A stretch of 30,051 nucleotides of DNA from the NCBI GenBank assembly GCA_964639895.1, contig CAZXEJ010000026.1:1-30051 (forward strand). Direction: 5' to 3'. Shown here in pieces: positions 1 to 7,302 of the stretch. The notes under the pieces are model-generated. The model had not been told where the DNA came from and did not search any database. It was given only the letters and a program-made list of their open reading frames with translations. This DNA is from CAZXEJ01 sp964639895 (GTDB lineage Bacteria; Desulfobacterota_D; UBA1144; Nemesobacterales; JADFKM01). Position numbers and translations under genes: made by a program. The first letter of the stretch is position 1. Every line of letters starts with the position of its first letter.

Positions 1-877
1 TTTCCGATCTGTCCGTCAGCAGCTCCTCCACCAGCTCCATCAGGTCCTCGTATGTGGCGTAGGACTGGTAGAGCTCGACCATCGTGAACTCGGGGTTGTG
101 CTGGGTCGACACCCCTTCGTTGCGAAAGTTGCGCCCAAGCTCGTACACCCTCTCGTAGCCTCCCACGAGCAGCCGCTTCAGATAGAGCTCGGGGGCTATG
201 CGCAGATAGAGGTTCATGTCCAGGGCGTTGTGGTATGTGACGAACGGCTTTGCGGCCGCCCCGCCGGGGACCGGCTGGAGTATGGGGGTTTCGACCTCGA
301 CGAAGCCGCGATCGTCGAGAAAGCGCCTGATGAGACCGATCGTCTTGGTCCTCTTGTCGAATATCTCCCGTGTACGCGGGTTGGCGATGAGATCAAGGTA
401 GCGCCTGCGGTAGCGGGTCTCGACGTCCTTGAGGCCGTGCCACTTCTCGGGCAGGGAACGCAGCGCCTTGGTGAGAAGAAGCAGCCTCTCGACAAGCAGG
501 GTGAGCTCGCCGGTCCGGGTCCGGAACAGCCCCCCCTCCAGGCCCACTATATCGCCCACGTCGACGTAGCGCTTGAAGAACGTGAGCACCTCGTCACCCA
601 CCACGTCACGCTTTATGTATGCCTGGAGTCGGCCCGTGGAATCGGCCACGTTGAAGAAGGCGCTCTTGCCAAAATCCCTTACGGTCATGACGCGCCCGGC
701 GATGGAGAAGCGCTCACCCTCGAGCCGCTCGAGCTCTTCGGCGCCGAGTGAACCGTAGCGGCTCAAGAGTTCGGCCGTCCTGTGGCGTGGCTTGAAGCGA
801 TTGGAATAGGGCTCGACACCGCTCCGCCTGAGCTCTTCGACCTTCTTGCGCCGCTGCCGGACGATGTCGTCTTCCAT
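1..877 (-). CDS. lysS: Lysyl-tRNA synthetase, class II (partial, 3' end outside window)
   Basis: Charges tRNA-Lys with lysine in the cytoplasm. About 292 N-terminal codons are present; the family is usually near 490-500 residues, so the C-terminal catalytic part lies beyond base 1. Visible are the N-terminal OB-fold anticodon-binding domain (about residues 50-140), class II motif 1 ending in FVEVETPILQP, and motif 2 with FRNEGVSTQHNPEFTMVE. The ATG at 877 is chosen because the protein opens MEDDIVRQRRKKVEELR, as in other LysS. No Shine-Dalgarno is seen; a promoter with a perfect TTGACA box lies just upstream (890-918). The 390 nt gap to the MFS gene and this promoter argue for a separate transcription unit. 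Confidence 0.95.
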   Translation of the reverse strand, partial: MEDDIVRQRRKKVEELRRSGVEPYSNRFKPRHRTAELLSRYGSLGAEELERLEGERFSIAGRVMTVRDFGKSAFFNVADSTGRLQAYIKRDVVGDEVLTFFKRYVDVGDIVGLEGGLFRTRTGELTLLVERLLLLTKALRSLPEKWHGLKDVETRYRRRYLDLIANPRTREIFDKRTKTIGLIRRFLDDRGFVEVETPILQPVPGGAAAKPFVTYHNALDMNLYLRIAPELYLKRLLVGGYERVYELGRNFRNEGVSTQHNPEFTMVELYQSYATYEDLMELVEELLTDRSE

Positions 878-889
878 GGTTGGCTTACT

Positions 890-918
890 TGAGTACCTAA
901 AAAGAGGTTTCGTGTCAA
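890..918 (-). promoter_or_regulatory. Putative lysS promoter directly abutting the start codon
   Basis: On the minus strand TTGACA (913-918) is followed by a 17-nt spacer and TACTCA (890-895). The -35 box is perfect and the -10 is weak. The -10 ends 12 nt before the lysS ATG, so the predicted transcript start leaves only about 6 nt of leader. There is no ribosome binding site in that space. Confidence 0.5.
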
Positions 919-1267
919 GGAGGTCCCGTGGGCGGTGGCCCCCGTAGACGCCCGGCTCCGGCGGCATCACCAACACGGCCGAGGCCGTAGGGAGAGTGCG
1001 GTGGCCCCGTAAATTCCACGGCGACAGGTACCCACTTGACGCCCGGCGTGAGGCCCGCCCGAAGTAGTCGAGCAAGACACGATGCGGCCCTCCCTTCCCT
1101 GCCGGCGCGGATGAGACCGGAGCAGGCCGCGCCACACCCACCGTCGCCTCCCCCCGCGCCCCCCTGGGAGCGCCCCTCCTCACCCCACCGCTCCGGCCCG
1201 ACCGGTATCATGCCGCAGCCCCGGCCGCGCACCCGCCGCCTTGCCGGCCCACACCCCACCGTACCCT
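919..1267. other. Intergenic region with no recognisable gene
   Basis: This stretch separates the MFS stop codon from the lysS promoter. The plus strand is strongly C-rich and the minus (transcribed) strand G-rich. Minus-strand open frames here are low-complexity Gly/Arg/Ala and match nothing I know. A small inverted repeat (ACGGC-CGAG-GCCGT, 975-988) and a direct repeat ACGGTGGG around the MFS stop are the only structure noticed. No tRNA or other RNA gene was recognised. Confidence 0.6.
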
Positions 1268-2470
1268 CTACCCACCGTTGCAGGCGTCCCTTCCCCTCCC
1301 GGGGGCGAGTGGAGATTCACGGGCCATCAGAGCAAAAAGCACGAACCCCACCATTGCTACCAACCCGGCTGCGACGTACATAGACCTGTAGCCCCAGAGG
1401 TCGGCCACCACTCCGTATGCGAACGAACCGCCCATGCCGCCGCCTGTAAAGGCCATGCTGCAGGCCGAGAATGCCTTGCCGCGCTCGTCCTCCCGCACGA
1501 GGTCCATGACGAGGGCGTAGATTGCCGGGTAGAGGAAACCATGGCTTACGCCGTAGGCTATACCGACGGGTATGAACTGGACGGAGGAGCGCACGAGCCC
1601 CAGCGCTACGACGCTTGCGGCGAAGACGAACAACGCCGGCGAGGCGGCGCGCTTCTTGCCTACCTTGTCCGGTATCCATCCACCCAGAAACCGCACGGAC
1701 AGTGCAGAGAGTGTATAGGCGAGGAAGAAGACGTCGTAGCGGTCAATCCCGTACTCCACGGAATAGACGGCAAGGAAAGAGAGGGCCGGTATGAAGGCCG
1801 AGCCCGTAAGCAACAGCGTCCCCACGGGTACCAGCACCGAACGTGCCGAAAAGGTCTTCATGAATGAACGCGCGCCGCGCAGAGCGGGCGTGCGGGGCGT
1901 ATCCTCGACGAAGGTCGAGACGAAGGCCGCAAACAGGGCCACGACGAATACGGTGGAGAAAAAGGCGTCGAAGCCATAGTGCTCGACAACCCTCTTGCCC
2001 ACGTAGGGAGCCAGGGCGTAGTTTACTATGGTGAACACGCCGAACAACCCCAGGGCCTGGCTTCGGCGCGCCGCCGGGGCGAGTGCGGCCGAAAGGGTGC
2101 CCGCCGAGATGAAGCAAAGGGAGAACGAGACGCCGTGGACGAACCGCAGTGCGGGGAACCACCACGAGAGAGTGTCCAACCACGTAAATGGGAGCGTCGA
2201 GGCCGCCATCAGCACGGTACCGAGGACCAGAAACGGCTTCTTGCCCCAGCGGTCGACGAGCATGCCGGCCGCAGGGGTCGCAAGCAGCGTGCTCATGGCG
2301 GCAGCACCCATGATGAGCCCTATCTGGCTGGCCCCGCCGCCCAGCTCCTTTATGCGCAGCGGCAGCAGCAGGTAGGAGTGGAAGGTGAAGAAGTAGAGAA
2401 ACGCCGAAAGTATGAGCACGGCGAAACGGAGGGTGAGCAGGCTGGGCTGGGCGTCTGTATGCCTGTCCAT
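1268..2470 (-). CDS. Major facilitator superfamily (MFS) transporter
   Basis: A 400-residue integral membrane protein with about 12 hydrophobic segments, the normal MFS size. The signature loop 2-3 motif A is clear (GMLVDRWGKKP, near residues 70-80), and a second degenerate copy appears between helices 8 and 9 (GGWIPDKVGKKR), as expected from the family's internal duplication. It is probably a proton-coupled transporter or efflux pump; the substrate cannot be told from sequence. The ATG at 2470 is preferred over upstream frame because the first helix begins soon after (LLTLRFAVLILSAFLYFF). It follows the pyrimidine unit by 182 nt with a weak possible promoter, so a link to nucleobase transport is only a possibility. 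Confidence 0.85.
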   Translation of the reverse strand: MDRHTDAQPSLLTLRFAVLILSAFLYFFTFHSYLLLPLRIKELGGGASQIGLIMGAAAMSTLLATPAAGMLVDRWGKKPFLVLGTVLMAASTLPFTWLDTLSWWFPALRFVHGVSFSLCFISAGTLSAALAPAARRSQALGLFGVFTIVNYALAPYVGKRVVEHYGFDAFFSTVFVVALFAAFVSTFVEDTPRTPALRGARSFMKTFSARSVLVPVGTLLLTGSAFIPALSFLAVYSVEYGIDRYDVFFLAYTLSALSVRFLGGWIPDKVGKKRAASPALFVFAASVVALGLVRSSVQFIPVGIAYGVSHGFLYPAIYALVMDLVREDERGKAFSACSMAFTGGGMGGSFAYGVVADLWGYRSMYVAAGLVAMVGFVLFALMARESPLAPGRGRDACNGG

Positions 2471-2499
2471 GGGTGGGCCCGTCGTGGTATTGGGGCTCC

Positions 2500-2528
2500 C
2501 TAATATACAACGGCCGCAATGGCAGCAA
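2500..2528 (-). promoter_or_regulatory. Possible weak promoter for the MFS gene
   Basis: Minus strand: TTGCTG (2523-2528), 17-nt spacer, TATTAG (2500-2505). It overlaps a TATATT alternative -10 at 2502-2507. The predicted leader would be about 22 nt with no clear Shine-Dalgarno. The match is weak and rests on position in the only AT-richer patch of the gap. Confidence 0.25.
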
Positions 2529-2640
2529 AAGGGGTGCGAGGCACAAGCCCCATTCAGGCCCGGCGCCGGCGGCACGGAGAGGACGGCACAGGGGTGGCCG
2601 TGTCCGTCCGCCGCTCCCGCACCGAAACGCGCCCATACGG

Positions 2641-2666
2641 GCGGCGCCGTGGTCAGTCGGCGCCGC
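2641..2666 (-). terminator. Hairpin enclosing the pyrC-like stop codon
   Basis: A perfect 8-bp inverted repeat, GCGGCGCC (2641-2648) and GGCGCCGC (2659-2666), has a 10-nt loop that contains the TGA stop of the pyrC-like gene. There is no U-tract after it on the minus strand. It may terminate or protect the 3' end of the lepB-pyr transcript. Confidence 0.4.
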
Positions 2667-3942
2667 TGTAGACGATGGAGCCCCCAACGACCGTGCAGTG
2701 CACGCGGCCCCTTACGGTGAAGCCGTCGAAGGGTGTGTTGGCCCCTTTGGACCGGAAGCGGCTGCTGTCGATCGTGTATTCGGCGGTGTCGTCGAACACC
2801 ACCAGGTCGGCCACGGAGCCCACGCGCAGTGTGCCCTTCTCAAGAGAGAGGATGCGCGCCGGATTGGTGGAGAGCCTCTCTACGAGCTGCATCATCGATA
2901 GCCTGCCCGCAGTCACGAGCTCCAGCGTGAGGGGCAGCGCCGTCTCGAGCGCCGATATGCCGAACGGTGCCACGTCGAACTCCACCTTGATCTCGTCCTC
3001 GCTGTGGGGCGAATGGTGGGACGCTATGGCATCGATTGTGCCGTCGCTCAACCCCTCGAGCAGCGCCTCTATGTCGTGCTGAGTCCTCAACGGGGGGCGG
3101 GTCTTGGTGGTCGTATCGTAGCCCACGACGGCGCTCTCGTCGATGGTGAAGCTGTGCGGGGCCACCGATGCAGTAACACCCACCCCACGGGCCTTGGCCT
3201 CGCGGATGAGTGCGACCGAGGCCGCCGTCGATATGTGCACGAGGTGCACGCGCGCCCCGGTGAGCTCGGCCAGTGCTATGTTGCGGTAGACCATTATCTG
3301 TTCCGATGCAGCCGGGTTGCCGCGCAACCCCAGGGCCGTCGAATAGTAGCTCTCGTTCATCACCCCTCCGGCCGAGAGGTCGTCGTCGTAGCAGTTTGCA
3401 AACACTGGTATTTCGAATGCCTTAGTGTACTCCATGGCAAGCCGCATGAGGCGCGCGTTCATCACGGGGCGCACGCAGTCCGTAACCCCTACGCAGCCGG
3501 CCTCGCGCATCTCCCCTATCTCGGCCAGCGACTCGCAGGCGTTGTCCCTGGTCAGCGCTCCCAGCGGCAGAACGTTGACGACACCCTCCTTCTTGGCCTT
3601 GAGCAATATGTAGTCGGTCACGGAGGCATTGTCGTTCACGGGGTCGGTATCCGGCGTGCAGACGACCGTCGTAAACCCACCCGCTGCGGCGGCCATCGTG
3701 CCCGTGCGAATGGTCTCGCGGTGCTCGTAGCCGGGCTCACACAGATTGGTCAAGAGATCGACGAACCCGGGAGCCACGACCTTGCCTGCGGCATCGACGA
3801 TCCGCGTCTCACCGTCCCCCTCGAAGGCGGACGTATCGGAGGGGTAGTCGACAACGACGCCGTCGTCGATGAGAATGTTCCCCGCGGCATCCAGACCTTG
3901 GGACGGATCCACCAAGCGCCCTCCCCTGATAAGGATCCTCAT
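2653..3942 (-). CDS. pyrC': Dihydroorotase-like protein lacking metal ligands (PyrC'/PyrX type)
   Basis: A 429-residue amidohydrolase of the type I dihydroorotase family, full length and in frame, starting in a 4-nt ATGA overlap with pyrB. Active enzymes carry H-x-H in FVDLHVHLREPG; here residues 61-71 read VDLLTNLCEPG, so both His (Leu64, Asn66) and the Arg (Cys68) are lost. The His in the usual VHCED segment is Asn183 and the Asp of the usual TDHAPH segment is His309. His236 (LVHIS) and Asp155 remain. Four of six metal-binding positions are therefore gone. In Pseudomonas an inactive pyrC' product is needed to assemble aspartate transcarbamoylase; the same pyrR-pyrB-pyrC' order suggests that role here. 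Active dihydroorotase should be encoded elsewhere. Confidence 0.88.
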   Translation of the reverse strand: MRILIRGGRLVDPSQGLDAAGNILIDDGVVVDYPSDTSAFEGDGETRIVDAAGKVVAPGFVDLLTNLCEPGYEHRETIRTGTMAAAAGGFTTVVCTPDTDPVNDNASVTDYILLKAKKEGVVNVLPLGALTRDNACESLAEIGEMREAGCVGVTDCVRPVMNARLMRLAMEYTKAFEIPVFANCYDDDLSAGGVMNESYYSTALGLRGNPAASEQIMVYRNIALAELTGARVHLVHISTAASVALIREAKARGVGVTASVAPHSFTIDESAVVGYDTTTKTRPPLRTQHDIEALLEGLSDGTIDAIASHHSPHSEDEIKVEFDVAPFGISALETALPLTLELVTAGRLSMMQLVERLSTNPARILSLEKGTLRVGSVADLVVFDDTAEYTIDSSRFRSKGANTPFDGFTVRGRVHCTVVGGSIVYSGAD

Positions 3943-4862
3943 GACCCCAGCCCCCCCGTGGCAACCAAGTAGAGCATCGCCATTCGGACGGCGATGCCGT
4001 TGGCCACCTGATCGAGTATCACCGAGTGCGGGCCGTCGGCCAGGTCGGAAGAAAGCTCGACACCCCGGTTGATGGGGCCGGGGTGCATGAGCAATACGCC
4101 ATCCATGGCCAGCGAGAGCCGCTCTCGGGTGAGACCGTAGAACTTCGAATACTCCCGCAGCGAGGGAACCAGCGATTCGCGCTGCCGCTCGCTCTGGATG
4201 CGAAGCATGATAACGACGTCGACCCCCTCGAGTGCCCTGTCCAGGTCGTAGTACACCTTGACGTCCAGCCTCTCGAGCGACGACGGGATCATCGTCGGTG
4301 GGCCGGCCACCCGGACCTCGGCCCCAAGCTTGAGGAACCCCCAGATGTCGGACTTGGCCACGCGGCTGTGCAACACGTCGCCCACGATGAGGACCACGAG
4401 ACCCTTTATCCCGCCCAGGCGCTCACGCACGGTGAACAGGTCCAGCAACGCCTGGCTCGGGTGCTCGTGCATGCCGTCGCCCGCGTTGATCACCGAGGAA
4501 TCGAGCTCGCGGGCGAGCAACCACGGAGCGCCCGACATGGAGTGGCGGATGACGATGATCGAGGCTCCCATGGCCTCGAGGTTCTTGGCCGTATCGAGCA
4601 GGCTCTCGCCCTTTACGATGCTGCTCTGGCCCAGGGAGAAGTTGAGCACGTCGGCGCTCAGCCTCTTCTCCGCAATCTCGAACGACGAGCGTGTCCTGGT
4701 GCTGGGCTCGAAGAACAGGTTGACGACCGTCGTCCCCTTGAGCGCCGGCACCTTCTTAACCTCGCGCGCCGAGACCTCCTTCATGGAGACGGCCGTATCC
4801 AGGATGCGCACTATGTCCTGGGACGACAGTTGTTCCAGTCCTAGGATGTGGCTACGCTTCAA
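3939..4862 (-). CDS. pyrB: Aspartate carbamoyltransferase catalytic subunit
   Basis: Condenses carbamoyl phosphate and aspartate to N-carbamoyl-aspartate, the committed step of pyrimidine synthesis, in the cytoplasm. Family hallmarks are intact: FFEPSTRTRSSFE (carbamoyl phosphate loop, near residue 50), HEHPSQALLDL (near 135) and MHPGPINRG near the C-terminus. About 307 residues is the normal length. No ATG precedes the conserved N-terminus; TTG at 4862 has an AAGG ribosome site 9 nt upstream, and TTG at 4868 (two residues longer) is the alternative. pyrR ends 5-11 nt upstream and the pyrC-like gene overlaps by 4 nt. No regulatory-chain gene (pyrI) is present, consistent with the PyrB-PyrC' complex type. 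Confidence 0.95.
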   Translation of the reverse strand: MKRSHILGLEQLSSQDIVRILDTAVSMKEVSAREVKKVPALKGTTVVNLFFEPSTRTRSSFEIAEKRLSADVLNFSLGQSSIVKGESLLDTAKNLEAMGASIIVIRHSMSGAPWLLARELDSSVINAGDGMHEHPSQALLDLFTVRERLGGIKGLVVLIVGDVLHSRVAKSDIWGFLKLGAEVRVAGPPTMIPSSLERLDVKVYYDLDRALEGVDVVIMLRIQSERQRESLVPSLREYSKFYGLTRERLSLAMDGVLLMHPGPINRGVELSSDLADGPHSVILDQVANGIAVRMAMLYLVATGGLGS

Positions 4863-4873
4863 ACCCAAACGCC

Positions 4874-5407
4874 TTATACCCCGACAATGAGCACCTCGTC
4901 GGTGCCGTCTACTTCCTCAAGCCTGACGACCACGTGCTCCGAGGGCGACGTTTCCACGCGGAGACCAACGAAGTCGGGCTGTATAGGAAGCTCGCGCCCG
5001 TTGCGGTCGACCAGCACGGCGAGCCAGATGGAAGAGGGCCGGCCGTAGTCCATAACGGCGTCGATGGCGGCCCTGGCACTTCTGCCCGTGTAGATGACGT
5101 CGTCCACAAGCACCACCGTCTTGCCCTCCACGGGGAAGTCGATCTCGGTCTTCCTCACGCGCGGCCACTGTTCCTTGCGCGAGAGGTCGTCCCGGTAGAG
5201 GGTGATGTCCACGACCCCGACGTCCGGCCTATGGCCGGCGATGGAAGCCAGCTCCTCAGCTATCCGGCGGGCCATGTATTCGCCCCTGGTCCTCAGTCCT
5301 ATGACCTTGGTGTCACCCACACGGCCGCCGCGCTCGGCTATCTGCCGTGCCAAGCGCCTTATGGAGTCTCGCACACGAGCCGCATCGGCCACCTTCCTGC
5401 TACTCAT
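4874..5407 (-). CDS. pyrR: PyrR-type bifunctional pyrimidine regulator / uracil phosphoribosyltransferase
   Basis: A 177-residue type I phosphoribosyltransferase of the PyrR family. The PRPP-binding loop VVLVDDVIYTGRSARAAID lies near residues 97-115, and the segment DITLYRDDLS is typical of PyrR. In Gram-positive bacteria PyrR attenuates pyr mRNA; elsewhere it may act mainly as a uracil phosphoribosyltransferase. I found no clear PyrR-binding loop or attenuator in the short gaps of this unit, so a regulatory role here is unproven. The ATG at 5407 overlaps the end of the upstream small membrane-protein gene by 8 nt, suggesting translational coupling. Confidence 0.93.
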   Translation of the reverse strand: MSSRKVADAARVRDSIRRLARQIAERGGRVGDTKVIGLRTRGEYMARRIAEELASIAGHRPDVGVVDITLYRDDLSRKEQWPRVRKTEIDFPVEGKTVVLVDDVIYTGRSARAAIDAVMDYGRPSSIWLAVLVDRNGRELPIQPDFVGLRVETSPSEHVVVRLEEVDGTDEVLIVGV

Positions 5408-5774
5408 CCCGGTACTTGTACTTTCTGTAGTTTACACTGGCCACCGGGGAATCACACTGATGCCGGAAGTGGAACGTCCTTCGGTAATAGCCCCAGAAGT
5501 CCACCAGGTCCGTGTAGGTGATGGTGACGTAGACGGTCTCCTCGTCCCTGGCCATACGCACTTCGCGCCGGTCCCGCGGGACGGCCAGCGAGTCCAACCT
5601 TTCGTTTATGTCCCTTATGACGTAGCCTGGACCGTACTTCTTGTACTGGTCGACCGCCTCTTTGCACACGCCTGGCACGGTGACGTAGCCCTTATAAAGT
5701 ACAGGGGCCAGCTTGAAGGCCACCATGAAGGCCCCCGCTACGACCAGAAGGGTGAAAACGGCTCGAATGTTCAT
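5400..5774 (-). CDS. Small membrane-anchored protein of unknown function (lepB neighbour)
   Basis: A 124-residue protein with one N-terminal membrane segment (about residues 4-22), followed by a soluble domain rich in Tyr, Arg and Asp that should face the periplasm or outside. Starting at ATG 5774, it has a strong GGAGG-rich ribosome site. It lies 47 nt after lepB and overlaps pyrR by 8 nt. Architecture and position next to lepB recall the DUF4845-type proteins found beside lepB in many proteobacteria; that link is by context and shape, not by a firm motif match. No catalytic motif is visible. Confidence 0.8.
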   Translation of the reverse strand: MNIRAVFTLLVVAGAFMVAFKLAPVLYKGYVTVPGVCKEAVDQYKKYGPGYVIRDINERLDSLAVPRDRREVRMARDEETVYVTITYTDLVDFWGYYRRTFHFRHQCDSPVASVNYRKYKYRDE

Positions 5775-5821
5775 CGTCCCCCCCTCCTCGCTTGTCTGCG
5801 GTCCGTTCCGAGGGCAGGTCG

Positions 5822-6772
5822 TCAGTGGATAACCGTACCTATCCTGCCCCACCGCACCAGGTCGGTGATACCGCGGTGGTAGCTGTTCCACGACCAGTGT
5901 ATGAGGAACGCCTTGCCGGCTATGCTGTCTATGGGCACGAACCCCCAGAATCGGCTGTCGAAGCTGTTGTCGCGGTTGTCTCCCATCACGAAAACGTATC
6001 CTTCCGGCACCCTGTCTACGGGCAGCACGGTGCCGCGCGGAGTAGCCTCCTGCCCCTTGTTGAATATTGTCTCGTGCTCATGACCGTCCAGATTCTCCAG
6101 GTAGAGATCGAACAACCTCTTATCGCTTCCGGCAGGTGGATAGGCATAGTCGCCCTCGTAACTCATGGGCACGGGCTTGCCGTTTATCAGCAACTCCCGG
6201 CCCCTCACATCGATGGAATCCCCCGGTATGCCGACCACCCTCTTAATGTAGTATACGTTTTCTTTCGAGGGATCACCCTCGTGGTTGGGGTAGATGAACA
6301 CGATGACGTCGCCACGCTCAACGTGCCTCAGGCCGGGTAGTATCTTCTTGCCGGTGAAGGGAAGCTTGACACCGTAGATGAACTTGTTGACGAGCAGGTG
6401 GTCGCCTACGAGCAGAGTCGGTACCATGGAACCCGTGGGTATCTTGAAGGGCTGAACTATGAAGGTGCGGATGAAGAGGGCGAACACGACGGCCAGAAGC
6501 AGGGATTGGATGTTCTGGACTAGCCGGGTGCGGGAGGAGCGCCTCAGCTCCCGCTCGTAGAGCTCCTTGAGTCCGCCGTAGGCCGTTGCGAGGGCGGCGC
6601 GGTCACAGGCGTCGAGCGCTCGGCGCACGTCGGCCTCCCGTTGCCTCATCATCTGTGCGCTATCAGAAGGGATGGTGGATGACCCCTTCTCAATCAGGCC
6701 CTCGACCTTGGCGAGCAGTTCCCGCGCCCGGGCCTTGAGGTCGGAAGGGATGTCCGAAGCGGCGTCCTGCAT
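5822..6772 (-). CDS. lepB: Signal peptidase I
   Basis: Removes signal peptides from exported proteins at the outer face of the inner membrane. The catalytic Ser is in IPTGSMVPTL (about Ser115) and the general-base Lys in YYIKRVVGIPGD (about Lys177); the later box GDNRDNSFDSRFWG is also present. One membrane segment spans about residues 87-106. An unusual charged cytosolic stretch of roughly 80 residues precedes it. The ATG at 6772 is preferred: an in-frame TTG at 6781 would lie only 2 nt past the -10 box. A good promoter sits immediately upstream, with a leader too short for a Shine-Dalgarno. It heads the unit continuing into pyrR-pyrB-pyrC'. Confidence 0.95.
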   Translation of the reverse strand: MQDAASDIPSDLKARARELLAKVEGLIEKGSSTIPSDSAQMMRQREADVRRALDACDRAALATAYGGLKELYERELRRSSRTRLVQNIQSLLLAVVFALFIRTFIVQPFKIPTGSMVPTLLVGDHLLVNKFIYGVKLPFTGKKILPGLRHVERGDVIVFIYPNHEGDPSKENVYYIKRVVGIPGDSIDVRGRELLINGKPVPMSYEGDYAYPPAGSDKRLFDLYLENLDGHEHETIFNKGQEATPRGTVLPVDRVPEGYVFVMGDNRDNSFDSRFWGFVPIDSIAGKAFLIHWSWNSYHRGITDLVRWGRIGTVIH

Positions 6773-6783
6773 ATTGGACAATC

Positions 6784-6812
6784 AGTATATATCGTGTGCG
6801 TGTGCTTGGCAA
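6784..6812 (-). promoter_or_regulatory. Strong putative promoter of the lepB-pyr unit
   Basis: Minus strand: TTGCCA (6807-6812), exactly 17 nt, TATACT (6784-6789). The -10 box ends 11 nt before the lepB ATG, so the mRNA should start about 5 nt before it. No ribosome site fits there. This is one of four similar start-abutting promoters in the window. Confidence 0.65.
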
Positions 6813-7051
6813 CCGCAACGGGTGGGGCTTGACGGCAACGCGCCGGAAGTACCGTAGTTGGTCCACAGCACACACGCAGGCTCTCGCGGAACCGGCGTCC
6901 CTACAGGGAAAACACCCTTTATCCAGACCCGGCCCGCAGGAGGCACCACCCCACTCACTCCGCATCGAAGATCCACGCGTCCCACGGGCCGGGGCGGGAA
7001 GATCACAGGGCTCTTCGCAGGACCGGCCCCCCGCCACCCCGTTGCCGACGC

Positions 7052-7123
7052 CCGGGCATGACGAGCAAGTAAGGCGAGAATGCCCGGTCAAACGTGTTAA
7101 GGTACACCCGACCGGGCTTACTT
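7052..7123. repeat. Nested, mutually exclusive inverted repeats
   Basis: Segment A, CCGGGCAT (7052-7059), pairs perfectly with ATGCCCGG (7080-7087). The overlapping segment B, GCCCGGTC (7082-7089), pairs perfectly with C, GACCGGGC (7110-7117). Inside the B:C loop GTGT (7094-7097) pairs with ACAC (7104-7107), and outside it AAGTAA (7067-7072) pairs with TTACTT (7118-7123). A:B and B:C cannot form together, as in an attenuator or switch. No gene on the plus strand follows it; on the minus strand it would be in the rel 3' region. Confidence 0.7.
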
Positions 7124-7266
7124 ACGAGGAAGACGGGTATCGTCACCGATGGAGGTATCCCCCCTCCCAGCAACACCCCCCTCGACGGCACCCCCGGGAC
7201 TCTACACACCTCTTCCCACGGTACCGTTCCCTCGTCTGCGGCAGACGCCGAGATGGCCTCAGTGTG

Positions 7267-7296
7267 TCCACGGCAGGAGCGGGACGCTGCCGTGGA
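7267..7296 (-). terminator. 10-bp hairpin just after rel
   Basis: TCCACGGCAG (7267-7276) and CTGCCGTGGA (7287-7296) form a perfect 10-bp stem with a 10-nt loop, 6 nt past the rel stop codon. No U-run follows on the minus strand. A second 6-bp hairpin, CGTCTG/CAGACG (7233-7247), lies 20 nt further on. Likely a transcription end or 3' protective structure. Confidence 0.5.
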
Positions 7297-7302
7297 GGGA
7301 GC

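Larger units (their letters stand above)
6813..7302. other. Non-coding spacer with nested inverted repeats
   Basis: About 490 nt between the rel stop codon and the lepB promoter. No convincing protein was found: the only minus-strand frame (7003-7209, 68 residues) has no recognisable features. I see no tRNA, 4.5S, 6S or RNase P signature. The stretch contains a 10-bp hairpin after rel (7267-7296), a 6-bp hairpin (7233-7247) and a cluster of alternating inverted repeats (7052-7123), all listed separately. An undescribed small RNA or long 3' UTR is possible. Confidence 0.5.

Noticed and set aside
915..1259. Minus-strand frame between the MFS gene and lysS
   Set aside because: Gly/Arg/Ala low-complexity translation of a G-rich strand, covering the lysS promoter region.
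4869..5821. PyrR-dependent attenuator in the pyr unit
   Set aside because: The gaps are too short and no terminator/antiterminator pair or PyrR-binding loop is visible.
7003..7209. 68-residue minus-strand frame in the rel-lepB spacer
   Set aside because: No family resemblance and no ribosome site; it overlaps the inverted-repeat cluster, which explains the sequence better.
6813..7302. Known structured RNA (4.5S, 6S, RNase P, tRNA) in the spacer
   Set aside because: I looked for the conserved SRP loop, the GAGGAAAGTCC-like RNase P core and tRNA T-loop sequences and found none.
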